Positions 29,449 to 37,175 of a DNA stretch of 37,175 bases are shown piece by piece. The notes beneath the pieces are model-generated. The model worked only from the letters and a program-made list of their open reading frames with translations, made no database searches and was not told the origin of the DNA. Position 1 is the stretch's first letter, and every line of letters begins with the position of its first letter. Source of the stretch: Deltaproteobacteria bacterium. GTDB lineage: Bacteria; Desulfobacterota; GWC2-55-46. The translations under genes and the position numbers were made by a program. The DNA is taken from positions 1 through 37,175 of the forward strand of contig JACRCH010000021.1 in assembly GCA_016219115.1 (NCBI GenBank), read 5' to 3'.

Positions 29449-30180
29449 ATGCGCTACGCGGTAATCTCCGATATCCACTCAAACCTTGAGGCTTTAACGG
29501 CCTTCCTTAAAAAAGCCGACGCCCTTGAAGTCGATAAGGTCGTCTGCCTGGGCGACATCGTCGGCTACAACGCCAACCCCAACGAATGCGTGGAGCTTGT
29601 CAAGGAGCGCAAAATACTCGCCCTGCTCGGCAACCATGACTCCCGCGTGGCCGGCTTCGAGGAACCCACGGACTTTAACTTCCAGGCGGCCTTCTCCGTC
29701 TACTGGACCCGCTCCGCCATAAAGCCGGAAAACATCGAGTTCCTTAAAACGCTTCCCCGCACCCTTGTCGTAAACAAGAAGTTCCTGGCGGTCCACGGCT
29801 GGGTCAACGACACCGACCGCTACATCTTCGGCTCAAGAGACGCTCTCGCTAACTTCGATCTGATGAATGAGGCGAAATCCAGTCTGTGCTTCTTCGGCCA
29901 TACGCATGTGCCGGTGGCCTATGTGAAAGACGGCGAGACCGTCTCCATGAAGGCGGACGAGTCCGTCGCTATCGAAAAGGAGAAGAGTTACCTGATAAAC
30001 CCCGGCTCCATAGGCCAGCCCCGCGACAGAGACCCACGGGCCTCCTTCCTCGTCTACGACGACAAAAAATCCCAGGTCACATTTTTCAAGATAGACTACG
30101 ACATAACCGCCACCGCCGAAAAGATAATAGAGGCCGGACTGCCTGAGAGACTCGCCGAGAGACTTAAATTAGGGTGGTGA
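29449..30180 (+). CDS. Metallophosphoesterase, YfcE-like
   Basis: MRYAVISDIHSNLEALTAFL, CLGDIVGYNANPNECVEL, LLGNHDSRV, FFGHTHVPVAYV, LINPGSIGQPRDRDPRASFLVYD. Confidence 0.93.
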   Translation: MRYAVISDIHSNLEALTAFLKKADALEVDKVVCLGDIVGYNANPNECVELVKERKILALLGNHDSRVAGFEEPTDFNFQAAFSVYWTRSAIKPENIEFLKTLPRTLVVNKKFLAVHGWVNDTDRYIFGSRDALANFDLMNEAKSSLCFFGHTHVPVAYVKDGETVSMKADESVAIEKEKSYLINPGSIGQPRDRDPRASFLVYDDKKSQVTFFKIDYDITATAEKIIEAGLPERLAERLKLGW

Positions 30181-30487
30181 GGGGAGTGGCGGACGGCGGA
30201 ATTAAGAACGGACTCTATACTGAACTATATATGAGCCAAATGAGTACTGGTGGGCTGCGCCCACCTTTCGATTTTCGAGCTTTGTCTTTCCAAACCCAGC
30301 GGGGCGTAGGGTGAGGTCGCCTAAGGGAGGAAGTGGGAGCGAGCCGAGGAGCAGGGAGCGCCAGCGACCTGAGGGGCGAGCGACGGGCGGGGGAGGCGGA
30401 ACGCGACCAGAACCCCTACCCACAAGAAACGCACGGCAGTGCGTAAAAAGCCTTTACCACAAGTGCAGCGAATTTCGTTTTAATGAA

Positions 30488-30522
30488 ATTGCAGGTTCAG
30501 GGTGCAACCCTGAACCCGCAAT
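30488..30522 (-). terminator. Strong hairpin downstream of moaA (minus strand)
   Basis: ATTGCAGGTTCAGGGT gca ACCCTGAACCCGCAAT: 16-nt arms with one mismatch/wobble; no clear T-tract, so the terminator role is tentative. Confidence 0.55.
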
Positions 30523-30568
30523 TACCGTTCTTCCGAACCCGCCCTTTTACTTTTTCCAACAATACAAC

Positions 30569-31570
30569 TTATCCCCCGATCAAACTCATCGTCCTCGAGC
30601 ACTTCTTGAAGACATTCTCGTTTATCTGGTGGCCTTCGGGTTTCTCGGCCACGGCCCTGAATAAGAGGTGCTCGATGGCCGAATCGTCTGAGCCGTCACG
30701 GAGCGCCTTTCTGATGTCGATCTCCTTGTCGGAGAAGAGGCAAGTGCGTAGCTTCCCGTCGGAGGTGAGCCTCAGTCGGTTGCACGACCCGCAGAAGTGT
30801 TCCGATACCGGGCTTATGAAGCCGACCTCTCCGGGGGCGTCCTTGAACCTGAAGCGTTTTGCCGGGCCTGCCGCGCCTTTGGTATCGGCCACGGGGATAA
30901 GCGGCTCGACGGCGTCGATCATCTCTTTGAGCTGTCTGGCGGTGAGGCACTTCTCCCTCTGCCAGCCTTCCTGGGTATTGAACGGCATGTACTCTATGAA
31001 GCGGACATGGTAGGGCTTTGTCCTGGACATCATGGCGAAGTCTATGACCTCGTCGTCGTTGAAGCCCTTTATGACGACCATGTTTATCTTTACGGGTGTG
31101 AGGCCGGCCTTCTCGGCCTCTTCAAGGCCGTCAAGTACCTGCCGGAGGTTATCCCCGCGGGTCATCTTCTGAAACCTGTCGCGCTTGAGCGAGTCGAGGC
31201 TTACATTGACCCTCTTGAGGCCCGCGTCCTTAAGGCGCCGCGCGTAGTCCTTGAGGAGCACTCCGTTGGTGGTGAGGCTCAGGTCGTCGAGGCCGTCTAT
31301 CAGAGAGAGGCTCCTGAGAAAATCGACTATGCCCTTTCTTACGAGGGGCTCTCCGCCGGTGACCCTGATCTTGGTCACGCCGTGGGCCACGGCTATGCGG
31401 GCTATCCTTAAAAGTTCCTCGTATCTCAGGATGTCGGCTGACTCTATGAGGTCGATCCCCTCGGGAGGCATGCAGTAGACGCACCTCAGGTTGCACCTGT
31501 CCGTCACCGATATCCTCAGGTAATCGATCCTGCGCTCGTAAGCGTCTATAAGCCTGGCGTGCCTGTCCAT
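30569..31570 (-). CDS. moaA: GTP 3',8-cyclase MoaA (radical SAM)
   Basis: RIDYLRISVTDRCNLRCVYCMPPEGI, VTGGEPLVRKG, C-terminal CGSCNRLRLTSDGKLRTCLFS, terminal MSLIGG. Confidence 0.97.
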   Translation of the reverse strand: MDRHARLIDAYERRIDYLRISVTDRCNLRCVYCMPPEGIDLIESADILRYEELLRIARIAVAHGVTKIRVTGGEPLVRKGIVDFLRSLSLIDGLDDLSLTTNGVLLKDYARRLKDAGLKRVNVSLDSLKRDRFQKMTRGDNLRQVLDGLEEAEKAGLTPVKINMVVIKGFNDDEVIDFAMMSRTKPYHVRFIEYMPFNTQEGWQREKCLTARQLKEMIDAVEPLIPVADTKGAAGPAKRFRFKDAPGEVGFISPVSEHFCGSCNRLRLTSDGKLRTCLFSDKEIDIRKALRDGSDDSAIEHLLFRAVAEKPEGHQINENVFKKCSRTMSLIGG

Positions 31571-31595
31571 ATATACCTCGATTATATCGTATATC

Positions 31596-34043
31596 TCAGT
31601 CTACCGGTTCGTCCTCGTTGTAGGGGTCCGGCTTTTTTTCAGCCGGCTGTTCGGAGTCCGAATCCATCATGAAGAAGTCGGTCGCCCTCTTGATGCGCCC
31701 GGCGGAGACCTCTTTCGGGGCTGTGCCAGTTTTAAAGACCTCGAATACCGGGTTCTCCGTCGCCGGGCCCGCGATAAGCCCGTTCTTCGGGTCTATCTTG
31801 GTGAACTCAAGGCCGTCGGGGATCGGAAAACTTCTGACGGGGGTATCGACAAGCGCCTTCTGCATGAACTTGAGCCAAATCGGCAGCGCCGTCCTTCCGC
31901 CGGTTTCCTTGCGGCCGAGCGGCTTCTCGTCGTCGTAGCCGAGCCACGCCCCGGCCGTCAGCCCCGGCACATAACCCAAAAACCACGCGTCATTGAGGTT
32001 GTTGGTGGTCCCGGTCTTGCCGGCGGCCGGCCTTCCCAAAGCCTTTGCCCTCATGCCGGTCCCGTGTTCCACCACGCCCTGCAGGAGGTTCGTGATTATA
32101 TACGCCGTCTGCGGGGTCAGCACGGTCGTCGCAAAGGGCTTATTCTCTTCAAGGACGGTGCCGTCCCTGTCGACTATCTTCGTTATGTACATCGGCTCGG
32201 GTTTCACCCCCATGTTGTCGAAGGTGGCGAACGCGGTAGTCATCTCCGTAAGCGTCACCGCCGAAGAGCCGAGCGCTAAAGACAGGTCTCTGGCCAGAGG
32301 GGAGGTGATACCGAGCGAGCGGGCGTATTTGATGGCGTTGTCAACGCCTATGTCTTTTAATATCTTGATGGTGATGATGTTTCTCGATTTGGCGAGGGCC
32401 TCCCTGACGGTCGTGGGGCCTTTGAACTGTTCGTCATAGTTCCTCGGCCTCCACTTCTGGTCCTCTTCCGGGGCCTGAACGCCGTTGGCCGGGGCGGGCC
32501 TGGCCTCTACGACCTTTTTCTGCTCGTCCTTGACCTCCTCGAATACTATCGGCGAGTCTATGACGATAGAGGCCGGGGTGTAGCCGTGATCGAGCGCTGC
32601 CGTGTAGATGATGGGCTTGAACGACGAGCCCGGCTGCCTCAATGCCTGAACGCTCCTGTTGAACTGGGATTTGCCGTAGTCGGCCCCGCCGACCATCGCC
32701 CTGATGTAGCCGGTCTCAGGCTCCATCGCCAGCAGCGACGCCTGCGCGAGCGGTTCCTGCTCGAGCTTCAAGGCTGCCGTGCCCGGGGTTTTGTCCGGAA
32801 GCGCCTTTACCGCCACCTCGACGACATCGCCCTCGTGGAATATGTTCTTTACCTCTTGCCTTGTCCCGCCGTCGGGGTTTTTAGTCGGGTTATAGAGACG
32901 CGCCCATTCAAGGTCCTGGTACGATATCACGCCGTGGACGCTCCCGATATCTACATTCAGGGAGTTGTTCTTAGCGTTCACGGCGGTGATGACGCCGTGG
33001 TATATACCGCCGGCGGCCAGGGGCTGGTTTGAGAGTTTTTTGTCGGTCTCGGCCCTGAAAGCGTCCGTCTCTTCACCGGTTTTAAGGACAGAGGCCGGCC
33101 CTCTGTAGCCCCTTCTCTTGTCATACTCCCTGAGGCCCGCGCTTACGGCCTCGTTGGCGGCCCTCTGCATCGTTACATCGAGGGTGGTGTGGACCTGCAG
33201 GCCCCTCTTGTAAAGGATATCCGTGCCGTACTTCTCCTCGATGTGCCTTCTCACATGCTCGGTAAAATAAGGGCCGACCCAGAGGCTGTCAACGGTCTTG
33301 GGCTTTACCTTAAGCTTCTTGTTTACGGCCTTTATGGCCTCTTCCGGGGTGATGAACTTCTCCTCGACCATCCTGCTTACGATAAACTCCTGTCTCTTTT
33401 TTGAAAGCTCGAAGTTGACGAAAGGCGAGTACTTGCTCGGCGCCTTCGGGAGCCCCGCCAGAAGGGCTGATTCGGCGATGTCGAGCTCATCGACATCCTT
33501 TCCGAAGTACGCTTCAGAGGCGGTCTGGACCCCGTAGTTGCCGTTGCCGAAGTATATCTGGTTGAGGTAAAGGTTTAATATCTCGTCTTTGTTGAGGTTT
33601 TTCTCTATCCTGTAGGCCATCACGGCCTCTCTGACCTTCCTCGAAAGCTTCCTCTCCGGGGTCAGGAAGAAGCTTTTGGCGACCTGCTGGGTGATAGTGG
33701 AGCCGCCCTGGACGACTTTTCCGGCCAAAAGGTTCTTGTAAAGGGCCCGGAAGATGCTTGAGTAGCTTATACCCTCGTGCTCGAAGAACTTGGAGTCCTC
33801 GGCCGCCAGAAACGCGTTTATGAGGTGTTTGGGCATCTTCTCTATGGGCACGACTACCCTGCGTTCTATGTAGAACTCGCCTATGAGCTGTCCGTCACGG
33901 GCGTATACCTTTGTAACAAGGTTGGGGTTGTAGTCCTGGAGGCTGTCAAGGGGAGGCAGGCCGCGCGTAAAATAGTAGTACATGCCAGTTCCGGAGACCA
34001 GACATGCTGCAAGTAACACCAAGAGTATCTTCAAGGGACGCAT
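31596..34043 (-). CDS. Penicillin-binding protein 1A-type (glycosyltransferase 51 + transpeptidase)
   Basis: AAEDSKFFEHEGISYSSIFRALYKNLLAGKVVQGGSTITQQVAKSFFL; ALRQPGSSFKPIIYTAALDHG; GRPAAGKTGTTNNLNDAWFLGYVPGLTAGAWLGYD. Likely start is MRPLKILL (34043) rather than the ORF-track start 34127. Confidence 0.95.
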   Translation of the reverse strand: MRPLKILLVLLAACLVSGTGMYYYFTRGLPPLDSLQDYNPNLVTKVYARDGQLIGEFYIERRVVVPIEKMPKHLINAFLAAEDSKFFEHEGISYSSIFRALYKNLLAGKVVQGGSTITQQVAKSFFLTPERKLSRKVREAVMAYRIEKNLNKDEILNLYLNQIYFGNGNYGVQTASEAYFGKDVDELDIAESALLAGLPKAPSKYSPFVNFELSKKRQEFIVSRMVEEKFITPEEAIKAVNKKLKVKPKTVDSLWVGPYFTEHVRRHIEEKYGTDILYKRGLQVHTTLDVTMQRAANEAVSAGLREYDKRRGYRGPASVLKTGEETDAFRAETDKKLSNQPLAAGGIYHGVITAVNAKNNSLNVDIGSVHGVISYQDLEWARLYNPTKNPDGGTRQEVKNIFHEGDVVEVAVKALPDKTPGTAALKLEQEPLAQASLLAMEPETGYIRAMVGGADYGKSQFNRSVQALRQPGSSFKPIIYTAALDHGYTPASIVIDSPIVFEEVKDEQKKVVEARPAPANGVQAPEEDQKWRPRNYDEQFKGPTTVREALAKSRNIITIKILKDIGVDNAIKYARSLGITSPLARDLSLALGSSAVTLTEMTTAFATFDNMGVKPEPMYITKIVDRDGTVLEENKPFATTVLTPQTAYIITNLLQGVVEHGTGMRAKALGRPAAGKTGTTNNLNDAWFLGYVPGLTAGAWLGYDDEKPLGRKETGGRTALPIWLKFMQKALVDTPVRSFPIPDGLEFTKIDPKNGLIAGPATENPVFEVFKTGTAPKEVSAGRIKRATDFFMMDSDSEQPAEKKPDPYNEDEPVD

Positions 34044-34157
34044 ATAGATAAAAATATAACAAAAACAGGGCGCTAAAGCAAGGTAAACACCTCCCTCAGG
34101 TCCGTCGCCGGGAAAAAAGACTTGCATTTCACCGTTTTTTATTCTTAACTTTCTGAA

Positions 34158-34190
34158 ACCTCGGGGTTTTAAGCCCGGGGAGGGTTCATT
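34158..34190 (-). repeat. Head-plus-hairpin module (reverse) upstream of relA/spoT
   Basis: acctcggggttttaagcccggggagggttcatt; related to 10850-10878 and 28637-28670. Confidence 0.65.
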
Positions 34191-34287
34191 GAAGCCGCCA
34201 ACCGGCTTGCCGCAGGGGTATGCCCGGCGCGCGGGGTCGCCCGGAACTCTATTGAAAAAAAAAGATATTTGCGTTAAATTGAAAGAT

Positions 34288-36477
34288 ATGGTTCGATTTG
34301 AGGATATAATAGAAAAAGTGGCCGCCTATAACCCCGCTGCCGATACCGAGGTTATAAGAAAGGCGTATGTCTTTTCCGGGGTAGTCCACCAGGGGCAGGT
34401 CCGCCAGTCTGGCGAGCCGTACCTCACCCATCCCATAGAAGTAGCCAATATCCTTACAAATCTCAAGCTCGACGCCCAGAGCGTGGCCACGGGCCTCTTG
34501 CATGATACCGTCGAGGACACGCACACCACCATCGAGAAGATCGAGGAGCTTTTCGGCCCCGAGATAGCCGGCCTTGTCGACGGTCTCACCAAGTTAAGCC
34601 GCATAACCTTTGACAAAAAAGAGGACCACGAGGCCGAAAATTTCAGGAAGATGATCCTTGCCATGGGCAAAGACATCAGGGTCATCGTCATAAAGCTCGC
34701 CGACAGGCTCCACAACATGAGAACGCTCGCATCCCTTGACCCGAAAAAGCAGAAAAAGATAGCCAAGGAGACCCTCGACATCTACGCCCCCCTGGCCAAC
34801 AGGCTCGGCATAGGCTGGATGAAGGCCGAGCTTGAGGAACTGGCCTTCACGTATCTCGAACCCGAAAAGTACGCCTGGCTCAAGGAGAGGGTCGCCAAGG
34901 GTGAAGACGAAAGGCATACCTACGTAGAGAAGGTCAAAAAGATCATAGAGGACGAGCTTGGCAGGCACGACCTCAAGTACGAGGTGACGGGAAGGCCCAA
35001 GCAGCTCTACAGCATCCACAAGAAGATGGTCGACCAGGACGTGGAGTTCGAGAACATCCACGACATCATAGCCCTGAGGGTCGTCGTCAAGGACATCAGG
35101 GACTGCTACGAGGTCCTCGGCATCATACATTCGCTCTGGAAGCCGGTGCCCGGAAGGTTCAAGGACTACATAGCTATACCGAAGCCCAACCTCTACCAGT
35201 CGCTCCATACGACGGTCGTGGGCCCGTTCGGCGTCAGGATGGAGATACAGATAAGGACTGAAGAGATGCACAGGATCGCCGAGTGCGGGATCGCGGCGCA
35301 CTGGAAGTACAAGGAAGGCAGGGTAGTAGACAGCAAGGACGACAAGAACTTCGCGTGGCTCAGGCAACTCCTTGAGTGGCAGAGGGATTTGAAGGACTCG
35401 GACGAGTTCATGGAGTCCCTGAAGGTCGATCTCTTCCCGGAGGAGGTCTTCGTCTTCACGCCCAAGGGGGATGTGAAGGAGTTCCCGGTGGGGGCCACCC
35501 CGGTGGACTTCGCCTACGCGATCCATACCGGTGTTGGCAACAGGTGCGCCGGCGCCAAGGTCAACGGCAGGATGGTGGCGCTCAAATACAGGCTTAAAAA
35601 CGGCGATGTCGTGGAGATTACGACCTCGCAGACCCACCACCCGAGTAAGGACTGGCTCAAGTTCGTCGTAAGCTCCAGGGCCAAGACCCGTATCAGGTCG
35701 TGGATAAAGACCGAGGAGCGGGAGAAATCCATCGACCTCGGCAAAGAGATCTGCGAGAAGGAGTTCACGAGGCACGGCCTCGATTACTCGAAGCTCTTGA
35801 AGTCCGGCGACCTTGAAAAGATCGCCAAAGACGCCTTCGGAGTGCAGGACAGAGACAGCCTCCTGGCCTCGATAGGCTACGGCAAGATCTCGGTTGCGCA
35901 GCTCCTGGGAAGGATACTCCCGCCCGAGAAGCTTGAGAAGAAGGACAAGTTCTCCTTCATGAAGGTCTTTGACAAGTTCAAGACCGGCCCTAAGGGCAAA
36001 AGGAGCGCCGTAATGGTCAGGGGAGAAGACGATGTGATGGTCAGGTTCGCCAGGTGCTGCAACCCCTTGCCCGGCGACGAGATAGAGGGTTTCATAACTC
36101 ACGGACAGGGCGTGGCCGTGCACTCGGCCGGGTGCGTCAACCTCATGCACATAGACAAGGAGAGAAAGATCGAGGTGGCGTGGGACAGGAAGGCCAAATC
36201 GACCCGCCCGGTAAAGATAGCCGTCATCTGCAAGAACGAAAAGGGATTGCTCGCCGAGATGACCAACGCCATGAAATCGGCCGACGTGAATATCACGAGC
36301 GCGGATATAAAGACAAACCATCAGGAGAACAGGGCTGTGTGCACCTTCGAGGTCGAGGTCAACGACCTGGAGCACCTGAAAAACGTCATGAAACTCCTGC
36401 AAAAAGTAAAGAAAGTGATAAGCGTTGAGAGGGTCAGAAACACGGTAAGGGACGCCGAGCAGGAACCGACGGTCTGA
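34288..36477 (+). CDS. RelA/SpoT bifunctional (p)ppGpp synthetase/hydrolase
   Basis: HD domain SGEPYLTHPIEVANILTNLKLDAQSVATGLLHDTVEDT; synthetase YSIHKKM...IPKPNLYQSLHTTVVGPFGVRMEIQIRTEEMHRIAECGIAAHWKYKEG; TGS and ACT domains. ATG 34288 preferred over 34189. Confidence 0.96.
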   Translation: MVRFEDIIEKVAAYNPAADTEVIRKAYVFSGVVHQGQVRQSGEPYLTHPIEVANILTNLKLDAQSVATGLLHDTVEDTHTTIEKIEELFGPEIAGLVDGLTKLSRITFDKKEDHEAENFRKMILAMGKDIRVIVIKLADRLHNMRTLASLDPKKQKKIAKETLDIYAPLANRLGIGWMKAELEELAFTYLEPEKYAWLKERVAKGEDERHTYVEKVKKIIEDELGRHDLKYEVTGRPKQLYSIHKKMVDQDVEFENIHDIIALRVVVKDIRDCYEVLGIIHSLWKPVPGRFKDYIAIPKPNLYQSLHTTVVGPFGVRMEIQIRTEEMHRIAECGIAAHWKYKEGRVVDSKDDKNFAWLRQLLEWQRDLKDSDEFMESLKVDLFPEEVFVFTPKGDVKEFPVGATPVDFAYAIHTGVGNRCAGAKVNGRMVALKYRLKNGDVVEITTSQTHHPSKDWLKFVVSSRAKTRIRSWIKTEEREKSIDLGKEICEKEFTRHGLDYSKLLKSGDLEKIAKDAFGVQDRDSLLASIGYGKISVAQLLGRILPPEKLEKKDKFSFMKVFDKFKTGPKGKRSAVMVRGEDDVMVRFARCCNPLPGDEIEGFITHGQGVAVHSAGCVNLMHIDKERKIEVAWDRKAKSTRPVKIAVICKNEKGLLAEMTNAMKSADVNITSADIKTNHQENRAVCTFEVEVNDLEHLKNVMKLLQKVKKVISVERVRNTVRDAEQEPTV

Positions 36478-36507
36478 CGGCAGGTCATAAAACCCGCTAA
36501 AGGAGCT

Positions 36508-36903
36508 GTGATGGTCAAAGAAGAGATCAGGACCGAAAAGGCCCCCAAAGCCATCGGGCCGTACTCGCAGGGCGTAAGGATCGGCAGGTTTCTTTTCCTC
36601 TCCGGCCAGATCCCCGTAGAACCCCTTTCGGGCGAGCTTGTGGAAGGCGACGTGGGCGTGCAGACGAGGCAGGTCTTGAAGAACCTTCAGTCGGTCCTGG
36701 AGGGGTCCGGGGCAAGCCTCAGGGATGTCGTCAAGACTACCGTCTTTCTTAAGGACCTCGCCGCGTTTTCAGAGATGAACGCGGTATACGGCGAGTTTTT
36801 TACCAAGCCATACCCTGCCAGGGCTACCGTCGGGGTCGCCGGCCTTCCTAAAGGGGCGGCTGTGGAGATAGACGCGATAGCCGTAGTAGGGGACGATATT
36901 TAA
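36508..36903 (+). CDS. ridA: RidA family reactive intermediate/imine deaminase
   Basis: KAPKAIGPYSQGVRIGRFLFLSGQIPVEP, QTRQVLKNLQSVLEGSGASLRDVVKTTVFLKDL, YPARATVGVAGLPKGAAVEIDAIA. Confidence 0.95.
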   Translation: MMVKEEIRTEKAPKAIGPYSQGVRIGRFLFLSGQIPVEPLSGELVEGDVGVQTRQVLKNLQSVLEGSGASLRDVVKTTVFLKDLAAFSEMNAVYGEFFTKPYPARATVGVAGLPKGAAVEIDAIAVVGDDI

Positions 36904-36963
36904 GACTTCCGCGAAGTTAAAAACTGGGGCTAAAACCGCGGTCTTCAGGACTCTGAAAATGAA

Positions 36964-36995
36964 AGGCCCCGCCCAAGGGAAGCCCGGCGGGGCCT
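36964..36995 (+). terminator. Hairpin downstream of ridA, possible terminator
   Basis: AGGCCCCGCC caagggaagccc GGCGGGGCCT then gaaaagtcttt. Confidence 0.6.
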
Positions 36996-37036
36996 GAAAA
37001 GTCTTTATTATCAGGGTTTTAATATTTCCTTCGGGT

Positions 37037-37152
37037 TGAATGGGTGTGCCACTCCGCAATCCCGTCGCTTTAGCGGCGGGTCAAGGCTGGCAAATAAAAA
37101 TGACCTTCCATACCATCAAAATTCTCCGTCATTCATGGCGGAGAATTTTAAT
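37037..37152 (-). repeat. Element A copy 4 (inverted, near window end)
   Basis: Reverse orientation; its 46-nt palindrome core is identical to the reverse complement of copy 1. Confidence 0.95.
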
Positions 37153-37175
37153 TAAGCGCTGTTTGCCGCGTATAC

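Noticed and set aside
34594-36402. 602-aa minus-strand ORF antisense to relA/spoT
   Set aside because: Shadow ORF (repetitive L/V/E/H/D composition) opposite an unambiguous RelA/SpoT gene.

Overview
The window is a chromosomal, gene-dense, high-GC bacterial segment. Gene content and order look like Deltaproteobacteria/Desulfobacterota or a related lineage; that placement is inference. Left to right it carries: a frr (partial)-uppS-cdsA-dxr-rseP-tsaB block; a complete branched-chain amino acid block (ilvD, ilvB, ilvN, ilvC, leuA, leuC, leuD, leuB) with psd-pssA and three small or accessory genes inserted; a UvrD/PcrA helicase; two tandem secreted paralogs of unknown function; a minus-strand MrfA/Hrq1-like DEVH helicase; minus-strand ResB and CcsA (system II cytochrome c maturation); a small CxxC protein; a YfcE-like phosphoesterase; minus-strand moaA and a PBP1A-type enzyme; relA/spoT; and ridA. 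I saw no tRNA, rRNA, CRISPR array, phage gene or transposase gene. The most notable signal is non-coding. Most of the longer intergenic gaps hold structured dispersed repeats: (i) a family with a constant ATGAACC head followed by a GC-rich hairpin whose stem sequence varies; (ii) a ~116-bp two-hairpin element in 4 copies, whose arm variants suggest within-palindrome homogenisation; and (iii) a ~220-245 bp multi-hairpin long form in 3 copies. These repeats supply spurious start codons, small ghost ORFs and one gene's stop codon. Coordinates come from manual reading and the ORF track; family assignments come from motif recognition without database searches.
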